This document shows, in pieces, positions 10,493-23,287 of a DNA stretch of 49,857 bases. The notes beneath the pieces are model-generated. The model did no database searches. It was not told the DNA's origin and was given only the letters and a program-made list of their open reading frames with translations. This DNA is from Carex sylvatica (Eukaryota; Streptophyta; Magnoliopsida; Poales; Cyperaceae). A program made the translations under genes and the position numbers. How positions within the stretch are numbered: position 1 is the stretch's first letter; each line of letters begins with the position of its first letter. Location of the stretch: the NCBI GenBank assembly GCA_964058845.1, contig CAXKVR010000557.1, positions 1 through 49,857 on the forward strand, read 5' to 3'.

Positions 10493-12324
10493 TTATGCAA
10501 GAGATTCATTTTGTTTTGCTTCAGCCAGAAGCTCCTGCCTGACCCTCTTGATTTCCATCTCCCTGTCCAGTCTTTCTTTCTGAAATACAGAATAAAATGG
10601 TTAGATTTGAGTTCATAAAATATCACAGAAAATAATGTATCATATTTAAAGCTAACTCTAACAGTACTTGTTGGAGATAAAGATAAACTGTTACATTAGG
10701 AGGCAACTAAGCAAAATGAGAGGGATTATTTGTGGGATGTACAATCAGGAGACAAAATACTGATGTTCAGAATAGAGAGAGTATTTTGCAATAGTCTTCT
10801 GTTAACACTATATCATATAACCTAATTAGTGGTGGAAAGAGATCAAATTACTGGTAAATAAATGTACACCAAGATTTACAATAGTCTCTTCAGAACAAGG
10901 AATAAATGGTAAACAAAATATACATGAGTTAGCGGAACATGTTGAAGAGAATGAATTAAAATAGTATGATTTTACCCCTCCAAAAGATGGAGCAAATATC
11001 ATATCTCTTCTCTCCCAGCTCTCTTTAAATTCCCAAATCAGGTTCTCTTCTTCCTTGTTCAATAAACGAAAAACAACTCCTCTCAGGATCATGTTGAATG
11101 TATTTCTTCTCTCTATTCATATTCCCTACCTTTCTGATCCAAATAAGTATGTGTAATAAAGTAGGGGGAAGGGATAATGAAGAACTCGCATAATCGTGAC
11201 ACTTCTTATTTGCAAGAAATGTCATGTGAAAACTAGTTTAGATACATACAGAATTCTTATTCTCTTGAGGACATGCATAATGTTTTCAATATTTTTATAT
11301 ACTATACATCAAATTCCCCTTTTGACTTTCTATGTTAAGCTTAGACATAATACTTATCATTTCTTTATGTTTATCAATGTTTATAAAATTGAGACACATT
11401 GTCCTGGTTCCCTGTGTGAGTTTAGGATACGAAAACAGGGGTATGGTTATGTACTTCTCACTTTGGAGAGTTTCTCGGGAGATAACTGATATTTATCTAC
11501 ATTTTAAGCATGATGTTGTATGATCGAAATCACTTGCTTTGCTCATCCCTTGAAAATGTTAATTGATATTTGTTGTGCCGTGCGAAAGGACAACACAACG
11601 TAAATTAGAAAAATAAAATCAAAGCAAGAAAAAGGACGCAAGGATTTATTGGTTTTATTATTAGGCTTTTTTGTTGGGTTCTTCAGCTTCAGAATCATAA
11701 ACTAGAGTATTACTGCCTTTACTATTGAAAGATTAAAAGAAGCAGATCACAACGTTCAATATAGGCAATATGATTTTTAACAAATTTTACACTATGATAA
11801 TAAGCTAAGAACACAAAGTCTAGACATCAACACAAAATAACACACTATATTTTCTTAGGGTTATCTTTAACTTTTGAGTAAGCTGATGACTCAACATAAT
11901 CTAATTAACTTAAAAGATCTGATAGGGCATAACTTTAACCTTGATTATGAACTAACAATTGGATCAATACCAACCCAAATTCAATCCATTTTTACCTGAC
12001 AGCTAAACCTAACCTACTACTCAACTCAGGATATGACTGAGATCAAACACTATATAATCCAATATTAGGCTGAGGACTTGCTAATCAAAATCTGACACAT
12101 AGAGGTACTGAGCCACAAATCGAGCTGACTTGGATGTAAATTCCAAATCGGAGCAAAATAAACCCAGTTCCTTTTCAAAAACCTCAACATTTTAGTGTGA
12201 GAGACAGAGAGAGAGATACCTTCTCGTCTTGGTGAAGAGCAATCCAGACATGGAGTTTATCCATGGATTGCCAGAAGAGAAACGCGCCGAAGCTCATCCC
12301 GAAGAAGGTGGCAACTTTCACCAT
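10493..12324 (-). CDS. 63-aa membrane protein, probable mitochondrial ATP synthase subunit e-like
   Basis: Exon 1 is 12324-12220 (MVKVATFFGMSFGAFLFWQS and on to HQDEK) and exon 2 is 10579-10493 (KERLDREMEIKRVRQELLAE and on to a TAA stop). They are joined in frame across a 1.64-kb GT-AG intron. Residues about 4-19 form a hydrophobic helix with a GxxxG motif (G9-G13). The rest is a charged, probably coiled-coil tail. This layout is that of mitochondrial F1Fo ATP synthase subunit e, where GxxxG supports enzyme dimerisation. From memory, short plant proteins with this start have been assigned that role, but the identity needs a search. Conservation of both exon ends makes the gene itself quite secure. 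Confidence 0.75.
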
Positions 12325-13943
12325 TGTTTCTTCCCTGCTCTCTCTTGTTTTCCCCTGATTGCAAAATCGAATCTCTTTCACTTCTCCCCTTCCACCTTCC
12401 CTAATTTAAGGGAACCTTTTGCATATATGCCCATTGAAACCATTTTATTAGGATCAGTAACCTCCCAGGTACCTGACAAAAAAAAATTGAAATGGACAGC
12501 CCAGATTTAATATCAGTCGGAGCCTGTTCGGAATGAGTCCGAATGACAGAAGGGGCAGTATTATTGTACTTTGAGATACGTGTCAGTTAAAGTTTCCAAT
12601 CTTAGACCGTCCGATTTAATTATACTCAGTAACCTGACGGGATGTGAATTTTCGAAGTCTCTTCGTCCGTGGTGCCGATCGTACAAATGGGCCTCTTAGT
12701 TACATTGGATAGTCCATAAATGCTATCTCTATATATATTTATTCAGGCCCATTTGTATCTCAATTCCGGCCCAAAATTATAAGACAACTGGGTCCCTTTC
12801 CTAGTCTACCTCAACCCAAATTCAATTCGTTCTAAAATTGTAGGTGTACGGTGCACCGCTTCTTTACCCCAAAAAATAAAATTAAATCAGAAAAATATCA
12901 AAACAACTAGAGAGATACTTTAATTTTCTTTCAAGCAATACCTTATGTTGCTCATTGCAAAGTTCTCCCTTTTTTGAAAATAATTAAAGGAGCTTCGGAA
13001 TTAATTATTTAAATCATAGACCTCTCTTTTAAAAGCAGTAGGATCCATACTTTGCCCTTGATGCTTCTATTACTGCTTCCAAATATCTTTTCTCTTTTTG
13101 CTTTTACCTTTTTTTTTTTCCGGCAAAGTTAGGCCGGTGACTTGCTATTTGATTTTGTAAATTAAATTAAAATAAACCACCTATTTGCATCAATTTGGGC
13201 CCACCTGTCTTGTGATGATCTGGCCCAACACCCCATTTCTATCCTATAAACATTAAACACAACACAATACAAAAAGGGCAAAACAATCCAAATAAAATTA
13301 AAAGCAAGCAGAAACAGAATTGCATTCTACATTTCTACTTTTAAATTTGAAAGATGTAAAAAGCATCTCAAAGCTAAAGAACAATATGCTTTCCTTTTGT
13401 TCTGAAAATGATGGCCATAAACAAGTTTGGTTCCATTTCCATTTCCTGTGTGTTGCAATTTGTGTTCAACATAACAATTAAATTCTAAATACATATGAAT
13501 TTCGTTTTTCTAAGAAAGATGCTAACTCAATCTTTGATAAATATGACTATTAATTTTAAGGCTATATTAAGTCTCTCCAATACAATTAATTTGTTTTCAT
13601 TATTATTGTGCCAATGAACATGCAATTATTTTAGGTTGGTGTTATAAGTTATTTAATTTAGACATGCCATACCCACTAAATCACCATTAATTATTTAATA
13701 AAAAGTTTCTCACATATATACAAATATACAATACCATGTTGGGAAAACTATGGTCAATAAAAAGGCAGGTGGGCAGCACATACGACCCCATACTAATATA
13801 AATTATACATGTACCAATGTGCCATCCTAACAAACAAAGTACAACTTTTTGCAAATAGATTTATCCGAAGAATTCAAAAACATTAAGAATTATATGTTAT
13901 AAGAGTGGCCATCATTTTATATTTAAGCAATATACGGTGCTTA
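12325..13943. other. Upstream region of the 63-aa protein gene and intergenic DNA
   Basis: The first few hundred bases are the probable promoter and leader of the minus-strand gene, with pyrimidine-rich leader DNA at 12330-12400. The motif CCGTCCGATT occurs near 12608. From about 12900 on the DNA is AT-rich and no gene or clear repeat is seen. Confidence 0.4.
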
Positions 13944-14307
13944 CATGGGCGGATAGGAGGGGAGAGGGAAGTTCTCTCTGGATTTTGAGTTTTAGTGGAG
14001 ATCGGAACGTTTTGATCGACTTTGCCTCTCTTTCTCCTCTCAAATTTTTTTTTGTCCCCTCTGAATATTTAATTTGTAATTCGGGTTAAATTCAAGATTA
14101 TAATGAATTTTTTTTTTAATTATGATTGATAATTAGAATTATAGGTTAGAGAATCAAATCAGAGTATTGGAAAGTATAAATTAAAATATTATTTTTTATC
14201 GAGTACCTAATTAGTTAATGAATTTAAATTTAATTAGCTATTTAAATCTAATTAGATTTTTTTTTGTCTTCCTACAAAAATTTAGGAAAAATTCTGAATC
14301 CGTCCTG
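13944..14307. mobile_element. Non-autonomous hAT element, family B (GGGCGGAT ends)
   Basis: The left end is CATGGGCGGATAGG and the right end, reversed, is CAGGACGGATTCAG. The 8-bp flanks GGTGCTTA and ACTGCTTA share six bases. The same interior (for example AATTAGAATTATA and TTTATCGAGTACC) recurs at 30940-31315 in reverse and at 33890-34096, so this is a dispersed family in the window. Confidence 0.65.
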
Positions 14308-14594
14308 ACTGCTTATTTAGAAAAATAAGCATTACGAAAGAAGATAAGCTGAACGTTGTCAATAGTCAGCGTTTACATAACTTATTATACATTGTCAATG
14401 ATCGGCATCACATAATGCCCTCTGAATTCCATATATTTGTTTTCCAATTGGTCACTTTTTCTCACAAATCTCAAGTTATGGATTATAATTAACAATTATC
14501 TGTGTCTGTCTTAGATTTCAAAATCGTTGACAAATCAGTTCAATGTGTAATTCGAAATATTTCGAAATTTAAAATATTTTGTTTTGGTATTAAT

Positions 14595-15215
14595 CAAGGT
14601 TTTAAATAACGATTATCGCGTCATAGCAGAAAAACTAAAAAAAAATTATAGCGAATAGCGTAGCTATAATGAAAGCTATCATACATAGTATTTTTTGTTT
14701 AAAAATTATATTTTATATTTCTATTAATTATCAACACTATCTAAAATCTCATAGAGCAATAAGTAATACAAAATTGATCAATGAATTAGAATATTCATAT
14801 CAAACAAGTACAAAGTCCAAATTACTATTCAAAATATTTCTAATAATATCATAAATTATCTATATTTTTCTATTCAAAGTAATCTAACCATCATGACATA
14901 AACTATATATTTTTTCTATTAAAAAAACCATAAGTATCATGTAATAAACTATATATATTTTTCTATTTAAAAGTAAAATCAATTTGGATATTGAAAAAAT
15001 TGATTTTTATAATTAATTTTCAGTTTGAGCCTTTTATATAAAAGTCTATGTAGCATAGCGTGCACTTTAGCGTGTAGCGCATATAGTGAACCGTTATTAC
15101 CGCTATAGCGGTCGTAGCAGGAATAACGCACTTTTATCCCATAGCGTAGTGTTTAAGGTCCAAAAATGCTATAACGCCGCTATTGCGTTGCTATAACGCG
15201 CTATTTAGAACAATG
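14595..15215. mobile_element. Non-autonomous hAT element, family C (GTTYTAAATAGCG ends)
   Basis: The left end CAAGGTTTTAAATAACG and the reversed right end CATTGTTCTAAATAGCG form 17-bp inverted repeats. Flanks GTATTAAT (14587-14594) and TTATTAAT (15216-15223) are an 8-bp target duplication with one mismatch. Near both ends there are many TAGCG/CGCTA repeats. There is no coding capacity. Confidence 0.75.
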
Positions 15216-15309
15216 TTATTAATGAATGTTTGACTAAAGTGTTATACTAAATGCACCACTAATTGCTCAAAATTGAAAACTAATCGTAATTAAAAGTAAA
15301 TAGATGAGT

Positions 15310-16060
15310 TTAGAGAAAATTGACACGCGGGATGATAACGGAGTTCGGCAAAACAAAGGCATACGTCTTCGGGGCATCACAACATCTTCTAGGTGCATCT
15401 TTCTATACCCAACAAGAAAGGATTACAACTTGTGAACCGGTGAGCCCTTACAAACCAACGAAAAGTCACTCGGCCAACTCAAGAGAGAACGAAGTCTCAA
15501 AATTTAGTTTCTCAAGAAAAACACTCAAGATCTCACTCTAACCTAATCTAACTCAAGATTAGTGAAGTGAGTTTGATGTTGTTTGAGAGATATTGAAATT
15601 TTAAGCTCAATCAACAATGGAGAAGGTCAAGCTCATAAAAAATTGTTTTTTAGAAAGTTAGGATCGACTGTGTGTCTTTGGAAAAAAAGTCCAAAACCCT
15701 ATTTATAGAGAGCTCTAAAAAGAGCTGTTTGAGCTAAAACGTTACAACGTTTTGTTCATAATTCAAAATAGGGTTTGTTTTTTTGCGAGATCGATCAAAA
15801 CGTTATCAATGTTTATAAAACATTACCAATGATTAGACTCTGGTGAAACTTGATCAAAAACATAAATTTTTGAAGCTGGAATTTAATTAAAACGTTACAA
15901 CGTTTTCAATTCCTTTGTGTTTAATCAAGTTGTTCCTCAGTGTTATTTTACAGATTAAATAGTTATAACGTTTTACAAACGTTACCAATATTTTTATCCT
16001 GCTGCAACAACACCAAACTCACTTTACGAAGTTTATAATTTTACAATTTAAATTATTGAT
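15310..16060 (-). mobile_element. Possible LTR retrotransposon remnant
   Basis: The segment differs from its neighbours in composition. In reverse orientation it has a promoter-like CTCTATAAATAGGG box near 15700-15715, and it has repeated AACGTTACAACGTTTT motifs (15738, 15891). This resembles a solo or broken Copia-type LTR, but TG/CA ends, a primer-binding site and a second LTR were not found. Confidence 0.25.
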
Positions 16061-16402
16061 AAGTGTCTTCATGATTTCTTCAGTCCAAGCTTTCTATATT
16101 GCAATTCTGAATATCTTGAACCTATAAAACTCTAAAATGGAAGAAATTGTAAAATTTAATAATTGTATATTTTGTAAATTAATCAAATAGACGAAAAAAA
16201 TTATTGCTAGAAACAACATAAAGACATTTTATTCATAGCCTTTTCAGAATTGAGATTGTATTGTTTTGCTGAGGAACGATGAAGAAAAAAAACAGAGAAT
16301 TCTAATATTTCCTAATAGATATTTTTAGAGAGATAATAGTTTAGCTTTTCAAATTTTCAATATATTTAATTGATTTTAGTTTCAAATTTGCAATGTACGG
16401 AA

Positions 16403-16923
16403 AGAGGTGTTCATGGGTCCGGTTTAATTGGTTTTAAGCTGAACTGAGAGTTTAAATTAAACAATTTGGTTTTCTTTTTTCAGTTAAATGAATTGGTTCA
16501 GTTTATCTTTTTAAATTGCTTTAATTGTTTGTTTCCGTTCTATCTTAGAAACTTTTAATATTGGTTAGACCAAACTGACCGAAAAAAAGAATATAATTCT
16601 TTTGAGTCTATAAAAAAGTAATTATGAACATTTTCTTTCTCCTTGAACATGAAAGCCACTAAATCCTAATTTAACTATGTAAATAATTCATTTGAACATA
16701 TAAAAATTTCAAAAAATTAACAGAGAATGTTTATTTATTTTTATATATCTTCTTATTTACTTCGGTTCAATATAACAAAATGAAATTTAGTTAAGTTTGT
16801 TTGGTTTGGTTTTAATTCGGTTGATAAGTTTATTTCGGTCGATTTGGTTGTATTTTTGAAAACTAAATAACACTTTAGTTTATCTATTTTATTTTGATTT
16901 TAACCGAACCGATGGACATCCTA
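16403..16923. mobile_element. Degenerate hAT-like element with GGTTCGG-rich ends
   Basis: The left end AGGTGTTCATGGGTCCGG and the reversed right end TAGGATGTCCATCGGTTCGG are imperfect inverted repeats. The inside is rich in GGTTTGGTTTTAATTCGG-like motifs. Such GTGTCCAT ends are common in plant hAT elements. No convincing target duplication was found. Confidence 0.4.
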
Positions 16924-17659
16924 ACACACATAAAATATTGTCTTTTTTATTGGACCAAATGCTAGTTTTTGCAATAGTAATATTATTTTAATTAAGGTTG
17001 GCATCTTTATGTAATCCTGAATATATATCTTACAAATTTATTAAGCATGCATGAAAAAAATGGTTAAATTAGGTGTAAGTATTTGTTAAACTTGTATCAT
17101 TCTGTGTTTGTGTGTGTGTGGGTGGTTGTGTGAAGGGAATGCAGCTAAATCTGTGGCTTCATATAGTGAGGCACCAAGCACTAAAACAGGGATATGCTCT
17201 GCCACTTATACAACTTATAAAATCATATCAAATATGACCAAGTGGCACTGTAACATTAACTTAATTATCTTTTCTTTTGGAAGATGAGATTAAGATCACT
17301 TTTTATACAATCAACTAACATTTTTAAAACATCACAAATTAAATATCTAACTTTGTTCTTTTCTAAGATGAATTTTTTTAAGGGGGGGAGCAAATCCTAA
17401 CTTTTGTCATGGTTTAGTGGGTGGATAACTGATTAGTGCCAATAATAAATAAAGTATTTTTATTTTTGTCAAAGCACACTTTGGGAGCTTGTTATTTAAC
17501 AGCATGTTGAAGAGGATCTTTTTTTTTTTTTGAGAGAGAAAATCTCTCTATGGATGTACTTTTATGCCTACTTGTAAGATGTTGAAAGTGCACTGCTGAA
17601 TCAAAACACAAGGAGAGGTCAAATATCTTATTGTTTTCGTAATTCAATCATGTTCTACA

Positions 17660-17949
17660 TTTTTATCTTTATTTTTAAAGTTCAAACAGACAATTCAAAC
17701 TGCTCAATATGATTTTCATAATAAACTGTGTTTGGAGACAATTTATACTTTTGAAAAAAGTTTATTATTTTTTAGATAGGTACAAAATTACCGTTTTTAG
17801 AGGGTCCAGAATCATATGAAAAATAGTTATTTGTACTTATCTAAAAAAAAAAAAAAATTTGGTCTCCAAACAAATTTTAATATGACGATCATATTAAACA
17901 GATCGGATCGACTATTTAGACTTTGAAAACAGAAATAAAAATATAGGGA
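17660..17949. mobile_element. Foldback MITE, GTTTGGAGACC family, decayed copy
   Basis: Two arms of about 100 bp (17660-17761 and 17852-17949) are imperfect inverted repeats carrying TTTGGAGAC and GGTCTCCAAAC. The same arms occur at 18481, 28095, 38141 and 38859. Confidence 0.55.
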
Positions 17950-18480
17950 CATAATTAGAGCACAAAATCAATCTGTCATTTGGGCCCTCCTCTTAAAACA
18001 TATATTTAAGTGGTTTCTAATTACACATTTCTCCTCTAGGCTTAAAAAATGTCACTGCATTTGTTAACTTTTTTATAACATTTTTTTTTTAGTACTATGT
18101 GCTGAACTTGGCTACTCTCTGAGAAGAAATAAGCTGAACAAAAATTATGAGAAATTAATGGAACTAAAGATTGAATAATAAAAAGAATAATTCGATTATA
18201 CAAGATATTAAATCCTTGGACTGATCAATCATATTTGGAGAACAACTAAACCTGTGAGATGTAAATATGTAATTGACAAAGGTACTAAATTGATGTATAG
18301 GCAGTATAACAATTAACATTGCCTAAACTAAGTTTTCTATTTAATTAACTTTGACCCTATACATATCATTTTTATTTTCTTTTACGATATCATATTTTAC
18401 TATTTTCTTAACTAGTTACAAAATTACTGTTGTTTTAAGGAGATTATGTACCATCCTAAATTTTTTTGTATATATATATA

Positions 18481-18887
18481 TAGGAATATGCTATGCTATG
18501 CGTAGCATAGAGGGCCTCCGTGCAACGGCTCAATATTTGATTTTTGAAAATCCTAACGGTCAATCCGAACCGTTCATCTTGTTCTCCATATTAATATGTG
18601 TTTGGAGACCAAATTTTATATTTTTTGAAATTTTTTTACTATTTTTTTAGATTTATTGAAAATCACTGTTTTCAGCAAATCTGGACCATAAAAAAACAGC
18701 GATTTTCAATCAATCTTAAAAAATAGTAAACAAATTCCAAAAAATATAACATTTGGTCTCCAAACACATATTAATATGGAGAACAAGAATAACGGTTCGG
18801 ATCGACCGTTAAAATTTTGAAAAGTCGAATATTGAACCGTTGCACGGAGACCCTCTATGCTACGCATAGCATGCTAGCAGGTTCCTA
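18481..18887. mobile_element. 407-bp foldback MITE seated in a TA microsatellite
   Basis: Nearly the whole element is two inverted arms of about 180 bp. The ends are TAGGAATATGCTATGC and GCATGCTAGCAGGTTCCTA, and the arms contain ATTAATATGTGTTTGGAGACC. A short loop around 18675-18700 is asymmetric. It is flanked on both sides by (TA)n. A nearly identical copy is at 38859-39266. Insertion within TA repeats recalls the Micron-type MITEs of rice, but the superfamily is not certain. Confidence 0.8.
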
Positions 18888-19609
18888 TATATATATATAT
18901 ATAAATACACACACTACAAATATTAGTTCTCTGTTTTTTTCGTTGGTGATCTATCTGAGCAAATTATTCCTTTAAGAGCACAATCATGTGTACAAGACTA
19001 ATACTACAGTTCATTACGACATAAAATGTCTTATTAGAATAGAATTTGGCTAAACACAGTTGTGACTTTGTGAATTGTGAGTGTGTGAATGGTTGTTTCT
19101 TAATTTATTCTTTCCAATTAGCTTACAGTAAAGCATGTCGAGAATGAACCGTTTATAAGAAACTAGAAGTTTCTAAATAAATCACTAGTCAATCATATTG
19201 CTAAATTGCTAAACTGCTAGTTATTATTATTCTTCTTTTTTTTTACACAATTTACCCACAGCATGATTTTAAATTTCAAACAATTATTTAGGAAATTGTT
19301 TGATCAGATAAGCTAGTTGAATTATAATAATATGGCACTTAGAGGAAGATAAAATTTAATTTATTGTATTGTATTAACTTTTTAATATAATTTTTATAAG
19401 AATTTGACAATTGATCTTCAATTTATTTTTTAATTAAAATTTCAGTAAAAGCTCAACATCTTTTAGATGTTATTTTAAAAAACTGAACATAAACTTGCGT
19501 TACCATGCGTTATGCCTGCGGTTTTATCATCAAATATTTTAGAAATGATCTATATATGTTCTTCTTAAAATAATGAATTCAACTTACAAATTAGGAGACC
19601 CTTGCTCTT

Positions 19610-20080
19610 AGGAGTGTCAATGACACTTTTATCCGTTTATCCATTTATCCGATCCGTATCGTATTCGAAAACACAGATAAGGGTAAGATTTTTTTTTTTG
19701 TTAGCTTATCGAGTACGGATAAGAGTATTAATTTTTTTCGTTATCTTACATGTTATCATATAAGATAATTTTAAAAAAAAATTATATATATAGATATATA
19801 TTTTGTATAAAGATGATACATGATACAATAAAATTTTGTATTTTATTAAATTTTCATAATACAAATTAGTTGTATTCATTATTTTTTTTTCTTTTTTTCT
19901 TGTTTGGTAAAATATATTATTGAAAGTACAAATTAAGATGTCAATGACACTTTTTTATCTGTTTACCTGACTCGCACCGTATTCGATAAAATGAGTAGGA
20001 ATAATTTTTTTTTTCCGTTATTATTACAAATACAAGTATGAAAATATCTCCATCTAATCCGTACCGTATCAGTTGACACC
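19610..20080. mobile_element. Non-autonomous element with GTGTCAA ends, internally duplicated
   Basis: The ends AGGAGTGTCAATGACAC and GTTGACACC are inverted. A 12-bp direct repeat ACCCTTGCTCTT flanks the element (19598-19609 and 20078-20089), part of which is likely the target duplication. The left end recurs inside near 19937 (GTCAATGACACTTTT), so one end appears duplicated. The interior is rich in ATCCG and TATTCG. It is probably hAT-related. Confidence 0.55.
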
Positions 20081-20375
20081 CTTGCTCTTTCATTTTAACA
20101 ACAGTTCCCACTTGAATATAGAGACAAAAATTTATTGCATGTGCATTATATGTTAAAAATCTACTCGTCTCCTTTAACCTCTTAGTTTTAAAGTGAAAAG
20201 TTCAAATTTTAAAAAAAAATGATATTTTAGTACTATACCTTGGCATCTTTAAAGATTTCATTCAAGCTTCTCTAATTGTTAAAATCTAAACAAAAATTGC
20301 AGATTTGTATCGCTGACTTCATTAAAGCATTTTCTACCTCTCCGGTGCCAAATGTATACACCTATAGTTATATAC

Positions 20376-20703
20376 CAGTGTTGTAAAAATGTATGTTTTG
20401 GTAGATTAATCAGCTGTTACAACAATGTATGTTTTGATAGATTAATCAGCTGATTAGTCATTAGTAATAACTAAATTGTTACAAATTTTTATGATTAGTT
20501 CGACCGATTATTTTTTATTATAGCCGATTATTTCTTATTATTCCCGATTAATCATTGGCGGTAACTAAATAATCACATATTTTTCCGATTAATCGATCGA
20601 TTATTTTCGATTATATATAGCCGATTATTTCTTATTATTTTCAATTAATCGCTTGGCGATATCCTGTTCGTCCGATAACCGCATACTATTATTTACAACA
20701 CTG
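20376..20703. mobile_element. 328-bp hAT MITE with CAGTGTTGTAAA ends
   Basis: The left end is CAGTGTTGTAAAAATG and the reversed right end is CAGTGTTGTAAATAATAG. The 8-bp flanks TTATATAC and ATATGTAC share six bases. The interior is rich in CCGATTA and TAATCG motifs, as expected for transposase-binding subterminal repeats. Confidence 0.65.
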
Positions 20704-21838
20704 ATATGTACTGAGGGTTACAGGAGCAACATCTTATAAGTTATAGTGAGCCGTCAATTTAATAGCGCAATGTATTAGTTAAATCAAGCAGATGTTATTG
20801 CCTGTATCATACATCTCATGTCTTCCTCAGTGTGGTACAGCGTAATCTCAACTTCATTTGTATTTTTCTATAAACATTACATCATTTTTTATAAAGAAAA
20901 AGACAATTTTGTGGAGTACATTTGAAAAAGAAGTACACTAGCTGAATTAAATAGGATTAGTATATATTATTTCATTATATATTAATTCATTTATTTATGT
21001 GGTAAGTAAAAGGTCAACTATTAATCAATATAATTGATAGATAGCAACTGTTGAAAAGGATTGCAAATCAGTTCAAACTCAATTGACATCCACTGTATTG
21101 TTGATAAGGATTGCAAAACATATTTATGTATAGAGGAGAACTAGACTGTTCCTAATTTTGATCGCTTGATAATTATTTTATTTTAACAGTTTGATTTTAT
21201 ACTAATTAATTATAAAGTTTAAAATTTTCGCACGTAGATGCATTATTCATAAAAAAATGGACTTCAATGGATTGGATTCGTTATTTAAAGTCAATCTCAT
21301 AGGTATTAGAGTTGAGTTCACAAAAGAGCTTAGTGAACTTAAAAACTCTTTATATATCTCTATTCTTATATTAAGCATGTAGATGTCATGATTTGTCAAT
21401 GGATTTGATTAAAAGATGAAATTTCGGATTAAATATCACTCATCCAATCAAATATTATAATTCTATGCATCTTTTTATGTTTTTTTATGTGTAGAAGTTT
21501 AAATTTATTTAGGCACGTACTCTTCAGATGCAAATTGTATCATCTTTCTGATTGGTTGTTATTTCTTTCTATTTTTTAAATATCAATTAAGGAATTGATT
21601 AATAATTGGTTGATCATATCTTTATTTGTTTTTCTATTTTTTTACATCATTTAAGGAATGTTATTTGTCATTTAATATAATATTTTATTTGATATTTTTT
21701 TTATGAAAATATGTTGAAAAGATTAAAAAAAATACATGCCACTTAATATATTATTTATATGTAGATGTAATTTAATATATCATTTAGTCTAAATTTTTTA
21801 TAAAAATATATCAATTTATATGATTTTTTTTATAAAAA
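20704..21838. other. AT-rich intergenic DNA
   Basis: I see no gene, no clear terminal repeats and no tandem array in this stretch. Confidence 0.4.
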
Positions 21839-21973
21839 GATTGGATTGATGCTGAAAATCACAACCAATACCGAGATCTTCAACCATCATCATCTGGAGT
21901 TGACACTGAAGAAAGTGGTACCGAGGTGCGGTCTGAGGCTAATTCAGACGGTGCGGAAGAGAGCGAACAATGA
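21839..21973 (+). pseudogene. Orphan acidic exon remnant, possibly the C-terminus of a hAT transposase
   Basis: An open frame of 44 codons plus stop begins right after an AG acceptor-like site. It encodes a Glu/Ser/Asp-rich tail (VDTEESGTEVRSEANSDGAE) and stands out by composition in AT-rich DNA. Acidic, low-complexity tails are common at transposase C-termini, but there is no diagnostic motif. No exons to connect it with were found. Confidence 0.2.
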
Positions 21974-22229
21974 TATATGAATGAGAACTTCTAGATAGGT
22001 AGTGTCGGTATAAATTTCTAACCTCTTTTAATCTTTATGGTTATATTTTTTTAATTATAAATTTCTAAACATTTCAATTAGTTTTTAAATTATCTATTTT
22101 AAAGAAAATTACTAACAAAAAAAAGTTAGAACTCCGCCTATGTTATTTTACATAGCCGATCTCAAGCCCGGAATAAAGAAGGAGGGTAACTTTTATGTTT
22201 TAATCTATTATTTTAAAATAATTCATAAT

Positions 22230-22380
22230 TATTTTTAAAGTAATTGATTTAAGAAATTTTTGATTTGTATTTTATTATTTTAAAGTAATTGAGTTAAGAT
22301 ATTTTAAAGTAATTGATTTAAGCAATATTATTTTAAAATAATTAGTCATTTTGATTTATATTTAAAGTAATTGATTTAAT
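22230..22380. repeat. Short imperfect repeats of TAAAGTAATTGATTTAA
   Basis: The motif TAAAGTAATTGATTTAA or a close variant occurs four times within about 150 bases. It has no apparent coding role. Confidence 0.6.
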
Positions 22381-22509
22381 CATGATTGAGTTCAAATATA
22401 TAACCACGTCAAATGAATTTTAGTTTAAATAAATTTGGATTTATAATTTATTTGTTTACAAAGAAAAAAAAATAGAAAAAACAGAAAAAAATAGAAAAAA
22501 AAGAATAGA

Positions 22510-22715
22510 AAAAAAAATCGGACCGGACTGCCCGACTCCCCCTACCCGGACCTTCCGGTCTCTAAACCCGTAACGGACACAGATTTGAAACGGACAGAGC
22601 ACGGTTTTTGAAAATAAACCCCGTAAAATCCAACCTGTGGTGCCCGTAAAACCCGTGTCCGTGTCCGGTTTTTGCCCGGACCGCCTGTGCCGGCCCGTGA
22701 GCAAATATCTACTCA
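22510..22715. other. GC-rich island with CCCGGACC/CCCGTAA motifs
   Basis: This approximately 200-bp segment is far more GC-rich than its surroundings and holds repeated CCCG-GACC, CCCGTAA and GTGTCCG motifs. Such motif clusters occur in subterminal regions of Ac-like hAT elements. Terminal inverted repeats were not found. Confidence 0.35.
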
Positions 22716-22977
22716 GCTGCAATGCACATGCGCTGATTCACTGATCGTTTGATCTAAAATTGCGAATTCCAAAGCAAAAATTAATTAACAACCAAAGAGT
22801 CGCCATTTCCGCCGGTCCTCGCAACAATCACTCCAAATCAAAAAAAAAAAGTACCAATTAAATATTTTTAAAAAGAAATTGTATAAACAAACTAAAGGGG
22901 AAGGCTTCAAATTTTTAGTTGTGATTAGTTGATCCCAAACTTTTAATTTTGAAATAAAGTAATTATTAATTTAAAAT

Positions 22978-23150
22978 CAGTGTTCTAAATAGCTAGTTAT
23001 AGTTATGCTATAGCTTTTTCGGACCCTAAAAACTATTGCGCTATGGACGATATATAGCTAGTTATCGGCGATATAGCTAGCTATTTAGTGCAATTGTTTA
23101 TTTTTTTTAACTGTCCTGCTATACCGCTATAATCACTATTTAAACCATTA
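22978..23150. mobile_element. 173-bp hAT MITE, family C
   Basis: The left end CAGTGTTCTAAATAG and reversed right end TAATGGTTTAAATAG fit the hAT YARNG rule. It is flanked by a perfect 8-bp target duplication TTTAAAAT (22970-22977 and 23151-23158). It is a short relative of the element at 14595. Confidence 0.85.
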
Positions 23151-23287
23151 TTTAAAATTGATAATGAAAATTTCAAATAATTATAATTGATAAAAATATT
23201 TATAAATATAAATTTATCAAGGGTATTATGATTATTTCATAATTAAAACTTGAGGGCATTAAATAGCAAATTAACTGTTTTTGAGAC

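Noticed and set aside
22456..22722. 88-codon minus-strand frame
   Set aside because: It consists of a GC-rich repeat island and a poly-A-type tract translated as Phe/Ser; there is no conserved feature.
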